DNA of 44,605 nt from Leptolyngbyaceae cyanobacterium SM1_4_3 (GTDB lineage Bacteria > Cyanobacteriota > Cyanobacteriia > Elainellales > Elainellaceae), in NCBI GenBank assembly GCA_012031415.1, contig JAAUTN010000015.1, forward strand, positions 1 through 44,605, read 5' to 3'. The notes under the pieces are model-generated. The model did not search any database. It had not been told where the DNA came from and saw only the letters and a list, made by a program, of their open reading frames with translations. Numbering within the stretch: the stretch's first letter is position 1; every line of letters begins with the position of its first letter. A program made the translations under genes and the position numbers. This document shows, in pieces, positions 14,764 through 23,557 of this stretch.

Positions 14764-15759
14764 CTACACCTTCTTCAGCCAGCTAAACATCGCCCGCAAA
14801 TCCTTACCCACTTCCTCGATCGGATGTTCGGCTTCACGGCGGCGCATAGCGGTGAACCCGGCTTTGCCTGAGAGGTTTTCCAGGACGAACTCACGAGCAA
14901 ACTGTCCCGTTTGGATTTCCTTGAGAATCTGGCGCATTTCAGCGCGGGTGTCGTCAGTGACAATGCGTGGGCCACGGGTATAGTCACCGTATTCAGCGGT
15001 GTTGGAGATGCTGTCGCGCATTTTGGCTAAGCCGCCTTCCACCACCAGGTCTACGATTAGCTTAACTTCGTGCAAGCATTCAAAGTATGCCAGTTCGGGC
15101 TGATAGCCTGCTTCGACCAGGGTTTCAAACCCGGCTTTGATCAGGGCACTCAAGCCACCGCACAGGACAACCTGTTCGCCAAAGAGATCCGTCTCGGTTT
15201 CTTCACGGAAGGTGGTTTCTAGAATTCCAGCACGGGTGCCGCCGATGCCTTTGGCGTAGGCCATGGCGCGATCGCGAGCCTGACCCGTCGCATCCTGATA
15301 AATCGCAAACAGGCAGGGAACCCCTTCCCCCTGCTCATAGGTACGCCGCACCAGATGTCCGGGGCCTTTGGGGGCAACCATCACCACATCTACATCAGCA
15401 GGAGGCACCACTTGAGCAAAGTGAATGTTAAAGCCGTGAGCAAACGCCAGCACTTTACCTTCCGTCAGGTGCGGCTCAATTTCCTGCTTGTAAACCGTCT
15501 TTTGCACTTCATCGGGCAGCAAAATCATAATAAAATCTGCGGCTGCGGCTGCATCGGCTACGGGCTTAACGGTTAGCCCTTCTGCTTCTGCTTTGGCTGA
15601 TGAACGGCTGCCTGCATAAAGGCCGACGATGACATTAACGCCGCTGTCTTTGAGGTTAAGGGCGTGAGCATGACCCTGAGAGCCGTAACCAATGATGGCA
15701 ACGGTTTTTCCAGATAAAAGGTCTAAATTTGCGTCAGCGTCGTAATACATACGAGCCAT
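14764..15759 (-). CDS. ilvC: Ketol-acid reductoisomerase
   Basis: A 331-residue class I enzyme that isomerises and reduces acetolactate or acetohydroxybutyrate with NADPH, the second common step of valine/isoleucine synthesis. The Rossmann motif is [20 protein letters not shown] near residues 20-40, followed by the phosphate-binding loop [13 protein letters not shown]. The knotted C-terminal domain carries the metal ligands in [11 protein letters not shown] and the segment [15 protein letters not shown]. The length matches the family. The ribosome binding site AAGGAGAT is 6 bases from the ATG. The gene appears monocistronic and faces the amidase gene across the REP element. Confidence 0.97.
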   Translation of the reverse strand: MARMYYDADANLDLLSGKTVAIIGYGSQGHAHALNLKDSGVNVIVGLYAGSRSSAKAEAEGLTVKPVADAAAAADFIMILLPDEVQKTVYKQEIEPHLTEGKVLAFAHGFNIHFAQVVPPADVDVVMVAPKGPGHLVRRTYEQGEGVPCLFAIYQDATGQARDRAMAYAKGIGGTRAGILETTFREETETDLFGEQVVLCGGLSALIKAGFETLVEAGYQPELAYFECLHEVKLIVDLVVEGGLAKMRDSISNTAEYGDYTRGPRIVTDDTRAEMRQILKEIQTGQFAREFVLENLSGKAGFTAMRRREAEHPIEEVGKDLRAMFSWLKKV

Positions 15760-15937
15760 AGGGGTATCTCCTTTGCAGCAGGCGTGATGATTTTGATGCA
15801 GCCTTTAATCTTACCGCAGATTTTGTGCAGATAAAGCAGTGCGAAGATTCGGAGATTAGTTAGAACAAGAGCTATGGCAGAAGGATGAGGTGAAGTTCTA
15901 GTTAGAAACAAGCATTGGCAAACCAACTTTGTTTTGA

Positions 15938-16270
15938 TCATCCCTTCGACTGCTTCTGAACTAACGTTTTGCTGCGCTCTCTGAGCGATCTACCTCTACT
16001 GAGGTGAAGACGACTCTCAGCCCGTAGCATTTGACTTCGAGTTAATAAAGTTTGATTGTATTTTTGAAGCTGTCTTCTAGTCGATTCTAAAGCGTAATCA
16101 TCAACATCTAGACCCGCAGAAACCCACTGACGATATTGAACAATCAACTCTACAGAGAGTACGTACCGCCAAAAGCTGATCTTTGCGAACTCCTGTTGCT
16201 CTGGAGTTGCAAATTGTAGCCAAAACCAGAAGAGTGTTCTGCTACTGACGCGATCAGGAACCCGAACCAT
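15938..16270 (-). CDS. Conserved cyanobacterial protein of unknown function
   Basis: A 110-residue basic protein: MVRVPDRVSSRTLFWFWLQF, then ATPEQQEFAKISFWRYVLSV, YRQWVSAGLDVDDYALESTR and an Arg/Lys/Ser-rich tail. It appears mainly helical and has no membrane segment or catalytic motif. I have the impression of homologues across cyanobacteria with the same start, which favours the ATG at 16270 over 16309, but I cannot name a function. It is transcribed towards ilvC with a 180-bp gap. Confidence 0.6.
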   Translation of the reverse strand: MVRVPDRVSSRTLFWFWLQFATPEQQEFAKISFWRYVLSVELIVQYRQWVSAGLDVDDYALESTRRQLQKYNQTLLTRSQMLRAESRLHLSRGRSLRERSKTLVQKQSKG

Positions 16271-16377
16271 AGCAATCTGCTGGCATTTGCATAGACACGT
16301 TATAGACAATGTACTTGCTAGATGTGGTTTGTGTCTGCCTACAGCGAGAGATTTTCTAGTTAAGCAACCAGTAGGTT

Positions 16378-17235
16378 CTAGTCAACTATTGTGAGCATCT
16401 GGAGCTTCAGATTTCCTCCCACTTCGGCAAAAGTGACCCGTGTACCAATGGGATGATAGGCATTTTGCGTAGAGATATAGCCACTTTGACCGTCGGGTAG
16501 AACGACTGGAACCCAGCCTAGCGGATTGTTAAAGTCAAAGACTTCTCCCTGAGTTTGCAAAGAAGCAGACTGATAAGTTTGGCGATCGAACCGCACGATT
16601 GCGTTAGAAACGGTTTGAATCGCAGGGCTGTTAATGTTGGGCTGAGTTCGGACGCTGACATCTTGTCCAATGACAACGACGTGTTCTTCGTAAGGGGTGA
16701 TATTGGGCTGGTCTAGTAGTCGTTCTTCGAGAATGGCATCAAAGGCAGATAGGGCACCCGGACAGAGCCAAGTCTGATCGGCTTGCCAGACAGGTTGGAG
16801 GCTGTTTGCCTCAATCACACAGCCATCTGACAGGGCCCGCTCCATGTAAAACCAGAAGGGGTCGGTGGGGCTATTCAAGTTGAAGGTTTCTGCCCGAATC
16901 AGATCGCCATCTGCACCAAATAGCGTGTAAGGGGTGATGATGCTGCGAATGAAGTCGGCATTGCGATCACGCACCGCCTGCCGCACCTGGGTCAAAAATT
17001 CTGAAAACTCAGCAGACTCTCCCGTTTGGTCAATCACTGGTAGCTGAACGCCATTCAAATCCTCTGACTCACCTTGAGCAGGAACAGCAGGTGCAGTGCC
17101 ATTTTCCGAGGCAGGATCAGCTTCCGTCTGGGCTATTTCTGCTTGCGAGGTTGGCACGGTCGGAGTTGACTGTGAAACTCCCGGTAGCGCGATCGCCCCA
17201 GCCAGCAAAATTCTAATTACAGCAGGATAAGTCAC
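16378..17235 (-). CDS. Exported bacterial SH3-domain protein
   Basis: A 285-residue protein with an N-terminal hydrophobic signal (IRILLAGAIALPGVSQS) and a low-complexity Thr/Ala/Glu/Gln region to about residue 60. A globular middle follows (AEFSEFLTQVRQAVRDRNAD, then ALSDGCVIEANSLQPVWQAD). The C-terminal SH3_3-like module (about 185-275) has the pattern VSVRTQPNINSPAIQTVSN and ends GWVPVVLPDGQSGYISTQNA. It is probably periplasmic and binds cell wall or another ligand. It is divergent from lexA, with about 175 bp between the starts. Confidence 0.75.
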   Translation of the reverse strand: MTYPAVIRILLAGAIALPGVSQSTPTVPTSQAEIAQTEADPASENGTAPAVPAQGESEDLNGVQLPVIDQTGESAEFSEFLTQVRQAVRDRNADFIRSIITPYTLFGADGDLIRAETFNLNSPTDPFWFYMERALSDGCVIEANSLQPVWQADQTWLCPGALSAFDAILEERLLDQPNITPYEEHVVVIGQDVSVRTQPNINSPAIQTVSNAIVRFDRQTYQSASLQTQGEVFDFNNPLGWVPVVLPDGQSGYISTQNAYHPIGTRVTFAEVGGNLKLQMLTIVD

Positions 17236-17372
17236 AGCGATCCCTCTTGTTGAGTTCAGGTTAACGAGCCACTGGATATTATGCGATCGCCCCTGCGCTT
17301 TGTGAACTCCCCCTGGTATACAACTCCACCCACCAATTTTGAGTTTGAATCTGTTTTGCGTGCAAAATAGCA

Positions 17373-17386
17373 GGTATAGTAGTACA
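17373..17386 (+). promoter_or_regulatory. Possible LexA (SOS) box upstream of lexA
   Basis: GGTATAGTAGTACA resembles the cyanobacterial SOS box RGTACNNNDGTWCB, with two mismatches. It overlaps a TATAGT that could be the -10 element, 25 bp before the lexA ATG. It would allow autoregulation. The match is weak. Confidence 0.35.
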
Positions 17387-17410
17387 AGCGTTCCGCCCTC
17401 GCAGATTCCT

Positions 17411-18040
17411 ATGGAACCTCTTACCGAAGTTCAGCAGCGACTTTTAGATTGGCTTGAAGAATACATTTTTCAGCACAGTTATTCTCCCTCGACCCAACAG
17501 TTGCGGGAGGCGATCGGTTGGAAATCGGTGTCTGCGGTGCGCTATCACCTGAAAAAGCTGCGCGAAAAAGGATGGCTAGACTGGAGTGGCAGCCATTCTC
17601 GCGCCTATCAACTGGTTTATCCAAAGGTAGGCATGGTGCCCATTTGGGGAACGATTTCAGCCCACAGCCTGACCGAGGTTTTCCCTGATCAGGAAGTTGA
17701 ACGCATCAATCTATTCTGCTTTCCGCAATTTAGAAGAATGTCTGTCCACGAAGTCTCTCAATGTTTTGCCTTGAGAGTGCGAGGCGACAGCATGATTGGC
17801 GCATTGATTGACAATGGTGATGTTGTGATTATGAAGCCGCCTTCTGACCAGAAAGCAATCAAAAACGGCACGATTGTCGCAGCCAGAGTGGAAGGAAAAA
17901 CGACCTTAAAATGCTTTTTCCGCAAGTCCAATACTGTAACGCTGAAGCCTGCTAACTCAATGTATCCGCCTACTGACGTGAATGCTTCTATTGTGGATAT
18001 TCAGGGCGTTTATGTTGGGCTAGTGCGAGATTTGATTTAA
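17411..18040 (+). CDS. lexA: LexA-family repressor
   Basis: A 209-residue protein with the LexA plan. The N-terminal winged helix is MEPLTEVQQRLLDWLEEYIF, then SPSTQQLREAIGWKSVSAVR. The C-terminal S24 domain has S127 in VRGDSMIGALIDNGD and K167 in GKTTLKCFFR, the Ser-Lys dyad. The self-cleavage site is unusual: where standard LexA has Ala-Gly, this has Ala84-His85 in WGTISAHSLTEV. Cyanobacterial LexA proteins with altered sites have been linked to carbon, redox or motility control instead of SOS. The ATG at 17411 gives the family N-terminus; the frame runs open to 17339. Its end overlaps the convergent EamA gene by 4 bp. Confidence 0.85.
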   Translation: MEPLTEVQQRLLDWLEEYIFQHSYSPSTQQLREAIGWKSVSAVRYHLKKLREKGWLDWSGSHSRAYQLVYPKVGMVPIWGTISAHSLTEVFPDQEVERINLFCFPQFRRMSVHEVSQCFALRVRGDSMIGALIDNGDVVIMKPPSDQKAIKNGTIVAARVEGKTTLKCFFRKSNTVTLKPANSMYPPTDVNASIVDIQGVYVGLVRDLI

Positions 18041-18936
18041 CTATCTCGACGTTTTTGTGGAAAAGTTCGCAAGACAATAACAGAGGAAATTACCAGCAAT
18101 CCCCCCAAAATTTGTTGGATTGACAATACTTCGTTGAGGAAAGCAATGCCTAATAGAACCGTCACGATGGGTTCTAATGTGGAAAGGATTGCAGCTTGAG
18201 AGGTGCCGAGTCGCCGAATTCCTTCAAATATACTGACGATGGGAATGACGGTCGCGATCAGGACAATGCCCGTGAGAGTCAACCCTGATGGCAGGTTGTA
18301 GGGAAAATCCAACCCGCTTCCTAATAAGGCGATACTAATGAACGAGAAGCCTGCCCCCGTTGACAGATAAGCCGTCATGGTTACGGGTGGAACGGAGCGA
18401 ATGATGCGGGCACTAAAAGTTAGATAGAGAGCATACCAGGCTCCAGAGGCGATCGCCAACCCTAACCCCAGAGGTGTAGCGCTTGCCCCACTCAAATCAA
18501 TGGTCAGCAAACAACCCACAAACGCCAGAACCAGAGCAGCAAGCTGGGGAGAACTGGGGCGATCGCCCTCTAGCCCCCAGCCCAATAGGGTGACAAAGGC
18601 GGGATAGGTATAAAGCAGCAGCGACGTAACGCCTGCTCCTGCATAGTTCAACGCTGCAAAAAACAAGCCAGACTGAATGGCAAACCCAATTGCCCCCAAA
18701 AGCGTAGAGGCGATCGCCTGCGGTACTGGTAATCGCCAATTGCCTCGCCATACCATCCACACCCACAGCACAACTGCTGCCCCAGCAAATCGCCAAAACA
18801 GCGTGCTAGGTAAATCCAGCCCATCTGCGTAGGCAAACTTTCCCAAGATTGGCAGCGTGGCAAACCCACTCGCCGAAAGCATCACCAGCGCAGCCCCAAC
18901 CGTACCAGAGCGTTGTTCAGAGCAATTTTTAGTCAT
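18037..18936 (-). CDS. EamA/DMT-family membrane transporter
   Basis: A 299-residue inner-membrane protein with about ten hydrophobic segments in two EamA repeats. The first repeat ends around LDLSGASATPLGLG, and the second holds AILSTLEPIVTVLLGIAFLN, a typical DMT signature near the C-terminus. It would export or import a small metabolite such as an amino acid or nucleoside; the substrate cannot be told. Its last codons overlap the end of lexA on the opposite strand, which leaves no room for a conventional terminator between them. Confidence 0.88.
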   Translation of the reverse strand: MTKNCSEQRSGTVGAALVMLSASGFATLPILGKFAYADGLDLPSTLFWRFAGAAVVLWVWMVWRGNWRLPVPQAIASTLLGAIGFAIQSGLFFAALNYAGAGVTSLLLYTYPAFVTLLGWGLEGDRPSSPQLAALVLAFVGCLLTIDLSGASATPLGLGLAIASGAWYALYLTFSARIIRSVPPVTMTAYLSTGAGFSFISIALLGSGLDFPYNLPSGLTLTGIVLIATVIPIVSIFEGIRRLGTSQAAILSTLEPIVTVLLGIAFLNEVLSIQQILGGLLVISSVIVLRTFPQKRRDS

Positions 18937-19017
18937 GGCTAATTGGAGTCATGGGTCATCCGCCAGCCACGATCTACGATTGGCGACGAATGGACAAGCC
19001 TCAATGACAAACAAGCC

Positions 19018-19551
19018 TCAAGCGGGTGAAGCAATCCGCTTTTTGAGTGCTTCAGCACGGCGTTTGGCGATCGCGTTCTTAGGATCGCTTTTCAAGGCTG
19101 CTTCATAGGCTTCGACGGCCTGAGCAATCAACTGCTTTTTTTCATAGGCAAAGCCTATGTTGTTTAGGGCGGTCACGTAGCCTGGGTTTTGCTCTAGCGC
19201 ATCTTTATATTGTCGAATTGCCAGGTCATACTGCTCTTGAGCGGCGTAGGTAAACCCCAGCGCATTAAACACCAGAGCCGCATTTTCCCCCGGCTCCAGG
19301 TCTTTTGCTTTGATTGCTTTTTGGAACTGAGCGATCGCCTGGGAGTACAGCTTTTTATCTAGAAAAATGCTACCCAACTCGTAATGCTCCTGAGCAGTAC
19401 CTTTCTCTTTGTTGAGCTTGTTTTGCAATTGGGAGAGTGTGGTTTCAACCTTACGAGTTTTAAGTACCTGGCGAAACAGCGCTACGCCTGCACCAGACAG
19501 CAAAACCACCAGGATGCCGAGATAAACAACTGGAAGAATGCTATCGTCCAT
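19018..19551 (-). CDS. Membrane-anchored TPR protein
   Basis: A 177-residue protein with one N-terminal transmembrane helix (ILPVVYLGILVVLLSGAGVA), then a coiled segment and three or four tetratricopeptide repeats: AQEHYELGSIFLDKKLYSQA, ALVFNALGFTYAAQEQYDLA, VTALNNIGFAYEKKQLIAQA. GAAGG before the ATG at 19551 supports that start over 19560. It is probably a scaffold at the plasma or thylakoid membrane for assembling a complex; the partner is unknown. It lies downstream of the solute-binding protein gene on the same strand, with STRR repeats between them. Confidence 0.85.
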   Translation of the reverse strand: MDDSILPVVYLGILVVLLSGAGVALFRQVLKTRKVETTLSQLQNKLNKEKGTAQEHYELGSIFLDKKLYSQAIAQFQKAIKAKDLEPGENAALVFNALGFTYAAQEQYDLAIRQYKDALEQNPGYVTALNNIGFAYEKKQLIAQAVEAYEAALKSDPKNAIAKRRAEALKKRIASPA

Positions 19552-19606
19552 AACCTTCAATTGAAAAATCTTTTGTCTTTACATTCTCAGGGTACAGCAG
19601 AAGCAG

Positions 19607-19654
19607 GGATGAAGGATGAAACAGGTTTTCTTCTTCATCCCTCATCCCTCATCC
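19607..19654. repeat. Heptameric STRR with inverted flank
   Basis: GGATGAAGGATGAA on one side and TTCATCCCTCATCCCTCATC on the other. It combines tandem seven-base units with an inverted arrangement that can form a hairpin. It lies between two minus-strand genes. The unit matches the one at 7978-8012. Confidence 0.7.
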
Positions 19655-19657
19655 TTC

Positions 19658-20413
19658 CTACGGCAGCCCCCAGTAATCAGCACGATCCTCCAGCCAACCT
19701 TCTTCGTGAAGGCGGGCGATCGCCTCGTTCACTCGGCGACGCAAATCGTCATACTGTACGCCCCTGGGCATGACGACGGATAAGGCTTCTGCGGATAGCA
19801 ATGTTGGCAACAGGTGATAGTCAGGATTTTCCTGCACCCAACCGCTGAGAACGCTAGCATCAGCAGCAAAGGCGATCGCTTCTCCAGATTCTAAGAGGGA
19901 CTGGGCTGCCCGGTAAGAGTCAACTCCAGTTAAGCGAACGGTCGGAAGGCGCGATCGCACCACAGAAATTGTGCTGGAGCCATTCAGGACGGCGATCGTT
20001 TGCCCGCGCAAGTCTGAAAACTGCTGCACTGCTGAATCTGGTGTGATCAGAGCAGTGCCATCCAGGTAGTAAGGAAGGCTGAAGTCGATGACGCGGGAGC
20101 GAGAAGCAGTAACGGTGACTCTGGCGATCGCCATGTCAACTTCGCCTTGCAGCACTGCATCCAGCCGTTCCTGATTGGCTACAGGTTGCAGCACGACCGC
20201 ATCTGATCGCCCTAGAAGCTCTTGAGCCAATCGACGTGCCAGGTCAACTTCCAGACCCACCAGTTCGCCTGCCTCATTTCTAAATCCTAGAGGCGGCACA
20301 TTATCTTTCACCGCTACGATCAGATAGCCGCGCTGCTGAATTTCTTCTAGCTCTGCTGCCTCAGCAACTTGGGGAACAGTGAATACACTTCCTGCAATCA
20401 GCCCTACGCTCAA
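19658..20413 (-). CDS. Periplasmic solute-binding protein (family 3, amino-acid type)
   Basis: A 251-residue SBP_bac_3 protein: LEEIQQRGYLIVAVKDNVPP begins the mature domain, then GELVGLEVDLARRLAQELLG, the hinge MAIARVTVTASRSRVIDFSL and LRGQTIAVLNGSSTISVVRS. It binds an amino acid or similar solute for an ABC importer, whose other parts are not nearby. The TTG at 20413 leaves a short signal peptide (LIAGSVFTVPQVAEAAE). The frame continues upstream as KNLTLNFSLSLG, a better signal, to an ATA at 20452 after GAGGG. That codon may be a mutated or misread ATG. Confidence 0.85.
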   Translation of the reverse strand: MSVGLIAGSVFTVPQVAEAAELEEIQQRGYLIVAVKDNVPPLGFRNEAGELVGLEVDLARRLAQELLGRSDAVVLQPVANQERLDAVLQGEVDMAIARVTVTASRSRVIDFSLPYYLDGTALITPDSAVQQFSDLRGQTIAVLNGSSTISVVRSRLPTVRLTGVDSYRAAQSLLESGEAIAFAADASVLSGWVQENPDYHLLPTLLSAEALSVVMPRGVQYDDLRRRVNEAIARLHEEGWLEDRADYWGLP

Positions 20414-20501
20414 GCCAAGACTAAGACTGAAATTGAGTGTCAGGTTCTTTATGCTACGCCCTCACAGGTAGGAATATTTTGGAGAGAAAATTTTAACCCC
20501 T

Positions 20502-20529
20502 GTAGGGACGAACGGCCGTTCGCCCCTAC
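20502..20529. repeat. 28-bp palindrome between genes
   Basis: GTAGGGACGAACG pairs with CGTTCGCCCCTAC around a GC centre, with one mismatch. It lies between rplT and the solute-binding protein gene, both on the minus strand, and probably ends the ribosomal transcript. I recognise this GTAGGGGCGAACGG type as a common cyanobacterial intergenic repeat. Confidence 0.7.
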
Positions 20530-20554
20530 CAACAACGCTGTCGAATCAATAACC

Positions 20555-20923
20555 CTAAGCAGACTTCCGTTGAGTTTGAGTCGCTGCGACCTCAACCACT
20601 TTGCCAAAACCTGTCGGGTCGAGGATTGCCATCTGGGCCAGCATCTTGCGGTTGATTTGAACGTCTGCCTTCTTCAAATTGCCGATGAGTTGGCTATAGC
20701 TCATGCCGTGCAGTCGAGCGGCTGCGTTGATGCGAGTAATCCACAGCCGACGAAAATCGCGCTTGCGCTTGCGGCGATCGCGATAGGCATTTCGCAGCGC
20801 CTTCATTACCTGCTGGTTAGCAGTCCGAAATAGCTTGGAATGGGAGCCGCGAAACCCTTTGGCGAGTTTCAGAATTTTATTGCGGCGTTTACGTGCCACA
20901 TTCCCGCGCTTAACCCTTGTCAT
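20555..20923 (-). CDS. rplT: 50S ribosomal protein L20
   Basis: A 122-residue very basic protein, [20 protein letters not shown], then the conserved [20 protein letters not shown] and [20 protein letters not shown]. It binds 23S rRNA early in large-subunit assembly. The length fits the bacterial family (about 117). It follows rpmI on the same strand with a 109-bp gap that contains STRR heptamers, the usual rpmI-rplT order. infC is not adjacent. Confidence 0.98.
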   Translation of the reverse strand: MTRVKRGNVARKRRNKILKLAKGFRGSHSKLFRTANQQVMKALRNAYRDRRKRKRDFRRLWITRINAAARLHGMSYSQLIGNLKKADVQINRKMLAQMAILDPTGFGKVVEVAATQTQRKSA

Positions 20924-21005
20924 TGTTAGAAATCCTTATCGATATCGATGTACACGAAAACACTTGGGGGCGGTTGTGGGAAAGCCGAGGATTCAGGGCA
21001 TTTTC

Positions 21006-21036
21006 TAGCCCCTATCCCCTAGCTCCTAGTCCCTAA
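21006..21036. repeat. Heptameric STRR (CCCCTAG type)
   Basis: Four imperfect seven-base units, close to CCCCTAT, CCCCTAG, CTCCTAG and TCCCTAA, end just at the rpmI stop codon. They lie in the rpmI-rplT intergenic region, a short-repeat class typical of cyanobacteria. Confidence 0.7.
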
Positions 21037-21230
21037 AGGTAGGGGAGCATCAGTTCAACATTTTCAGCATCGCGCTCATCAACCAGTGCAATCTTAGAAA
21101 GGCGGCTTCTACGAGTTGCGCTCTTATGTTCGAGCATATGGTTTTTGAAAGCTTTTCGACGCATTAGCTTGCCGCTACCGCTACGCCGAAAACGCTTGGC
21201 AGCAGACTTACGAGTTTTGAGTTTGGGCAT
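21033..21230 (-). CDS. rpmI: 50S ribosomal protein L35
   Basis: A 65-residue basic protein, [20 protein letters not shown], then [20 protein letters not shown] and the end VELMLPYL. This is the full L35 pattern with the usual K.AAKRF...GSGK core. It lies upstream of rplT in the same direction and is part of the large ribosomal subunit. Confidence 0.98.
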   Translation of the reverse strand: MPKLKTRKSAAKRFRRSGSGKLMRRKAFKNHMLEHKSATRRSRLSKIALVDERDAENVELMLPYL

Positions 21231-21296
21231 GGCCTGGCTTAATTCAACACAGTCTATAATCTTAATACTGATCAGCGTGGCATCGCAAGTCCAGGT

Positions 21297-22019
21297 TTAG
21301 CGGTAGCGACGGTAATTGGTCTTGCCTGCATCGCTAAACAAGCCAAATAATGGCCCTAGCACTGCACCCACAGCAAACCCGCCAGCGTGTGCCCAGTAAG
21401 CAATACCGCCGCTTTCCATGCCGATGTTGGTGGGGGCATTAAGGCTGACCAAGCCGTAGAGTGCCTGCTGCACAAACCAAATACCCAGGAAGAAGAGAGC
21501 CGGAATGCGAATTGGATACAGTAAAAAGCCCAGTGGAATCAGCGTCAGTACCCTGGCTTGAGGAAATCTGAGAATGTAGGCTCCCATTACGCCTGCGATC
21601 GCCCCACTCGCACCCAAAGAAGGAATGTTAGATGTTTGAGCGAAGTACCACTGTGCCAGGGAAGCCAGAATGCCGCACAGTAGGTAAAAGATGATGTACT
21701 TAACTCGTCCTAAACGTTCTTCAATATTGTTGCCAAAGATCCATAAATAGAGCATATTTCCCCCCAAGTGGAGGAAACCGCCGTGCAAAAATTGAGCCGT
21801 GATTAAGGTGAGCCACTCTGGAGGAATAGTAGAAGTAGCGGCTCCCTGAAAGCTAGCAGTCAACTCCGCAGGAACGACCGCCCATTCTCGAAAAAATGCT
21901 TCCAGTGCGGGTGGAGATAGGCTAGCTTCATAGAAAAAAACCAGAATATTGAGCAGAATAAGCCCGTAGGTGACGTATGGAGTGATTTGCGTTGGGTTAT
22001 CGTCGCGTAGAGGAACCAC
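21297..22019 (-). CDS. Rhomboid-family intramembrane serine protease
   Basis: A 240-residue polytopic membrane protein with about six hydrophobic helices. The catalytic dyad is visible: S138 in LGASGAIAGVMGAY and H211 in YWAHAGGFAVGAVLGP. The conserved H79/H84-N88 stretch LHGGFLHLGGNMLYLWIFG on helix 2 is also present. It cleaves transmembrane segments of substrate proteins within the membrane; substrates are unknown. The N-terminus MVPLRDDNPT is the usual start of bacterial rhomboids of this class. It lies 60 bp upstream of rpmI. Confidence 0.93.
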   Translation of the reverse strand: MVPLRDDNPTQITPYVTYGLILLNILVFFYEASLSPPALEAFFREWAVVPAELTASFQGAATSTIPPEWLTLITAQFLHGGFLHLGGNMLYLWIFGNNIEERLGRVKYIIFYLLCGILASLAQWYFAQTSNIPSLGASGAIAGVMGAYILRFPQARVLTLIPLGFLLYPIRIPALFFLGIWFVQQALYGLVSLNAPTNIGMESGGIAYWAHAGGFAVGAVLGPLFGLFSDAGKTNYRRYR

Positions 22020-22056
22020 AGGCTTGTCCTGATAGTTTTATTTTATGGATCGTAAC

Positions 22057-23378
22057 TTATCCTGTCTGCTTCAAGTCTGTCTTCTGACCTACGGAGGGTT
22101 TGATGATTGACTCATTGAGTTCCTCAATTACTAGAGTCACCAGTTTGCTTGCTGCCCCTGATTCCCCTCGACTTTGGCGGAGGCGATCGCGCATTTGCTC
22201 TAACTTCTCAGGATGGGCGAGTAAATCAAGCGCAAGATCAGCAACTTGCTGCGGCTGAAGCTGCCCAACTAACTCCGGTACAATTTCCTCTCCTGCCCAA
22301 ATGTTAGGCCACGCTAACAGTCGAGATTTTGCAAGAACAGCCAATTAATTAATTTGGCGAAAGCAGAACCCACTCCAGGCAGATTTGCTAGCAGTCCAGG
22401 CAAACCGTCCCATGCCCGCATTGCGTCAAGTTGCTGTGTCGGCAGCAAAACTATCATCGGCACTGCTAAGGAACCGAGTTCTGCGGTGTTGGCTCCTACT
22501 GTAGTTAAGCAAAGGCGACACTGCGCCAGTAGATCATAGGCAGGCGAATCTGTGCATAGCTCAATTTGCAGTCCATTTGAAGTTTTGAGGAAAGGTTGCC
22601 CCTGATGGGTAATCAGTTCAGCCGACAGGTTGCCAAACTGCTGAGTTACTGGGTTGTGCTGGGGGTCAGCAAATCGCGCTAGAGTTTGCAGTTCCAGCGT
22701 TGGAGCAACCGGAATAACAAATTGGGTTTGAGGACGGGCGGCGTGCAGGTGGTGGGCGATCGCCAATGATAGTGGTACACCCTGAGCTAGCTTTGCCGCC
22801 TTTGATCCAGGCAATAGTCCAATTAGCTCCACCTCTGGAGCGTGCTTTAAAAGTTGATTCCCAATAGTTGCGGTATCTGCCATCAAGTCCCCGACAACGG
22901 TGAACTTGTGAGCATATTGGCGCGGTGCCTGATCGATTAGCTCAGGTTTCATTACACCAAAGCGATTGATCCATCGGTGCCAGCGGGTTTCCCATTCTCC
23001 ATAGATGACAGTGCGATAGCCCAAACGTTTGCCAATTACTACCGGGAAGAACTGATCGCCGCCCAGAAACACAACCACGCCGCGATCGCGCCAGTCCCAA
23101 TTTGCTGCTGTTTTGCCCTGGATCAAAAACGAAAAGAAGTGTTCGGCTGCTTGAATGCGGTCGATTTCGCTATAGCGTTGGGCGATCGCCACTTCCCGAC
23201 CACTAGCGTTAGCACAAGGAGATAAAACCAGCGAAATTCTTACCTGATTGCCATCTTCCCCCAGCCGTTGACGCAAGGCTTTCACCACAGGTCGGACCCA
23301 GGTAGTTAGCTCACCTGGGCCGTTGGAAAGAATCAAAACATCGGCAGCTTGTTTGCTTCTAGCTTCCGTTACGTCCAT
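22057..23378 (-). pseudogene. Lipid-A-disaccharide synthase-like glycosyltransferase, one frameshift
   Basis: One extra A in the run near 22329 (GCAAAATCTC read as GCAAAAATCTC) fuses two frames into a 440-residue protein. The N-terminal part is ADVLILSNGPGELTTWVRPV. The middle has LPGSKAAKLAQGVPLSLAIA and CLTTVGANTAELGSLAVPMI, an LpxB/MurG-like fold. The C-terminal part reads LAWPNIWAGEEIVPELVG and onward, the expected ending of LpxB-like proteins. It is a cyanobacterial LpxB-related protein, and whether it acts on lipid A is uncertain. The break is a homopolymer loss like the other frameshifts here, so the gene is probably functional. Confidence 0.78.
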
Positions 23379-23500
23379 CCTGCACTCTACATTAAGGTCT
23401 TCAAAATCTCATCTTAAAGCCATAACCCTAGACAGACGGAGCGCCATAGCAACACTTGTTACGTTCGTCTACAGCGAAAACAGCACTAAACCACTCAATT

Positions 23501-23535
23501 TAGATCTGCGACTTCTTTGAGAAGTCGCAGATCTA
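23501..23535. repeat. Interspersed palindrome, AGATCTGCGACTTCT family (copy 2)
   Basis: Near-perfect arms TAGATCTGCGACTTCT and AGAAGTCGCAGATCTA around a three-base loop, 22 bp before the recQ ATG. A transcript through it would form a strong hairpin in the recQ leader. Confidence 0.8.
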
Positions 23536-23557
23536 AGCAGACATCTAGGGAAAGGGA

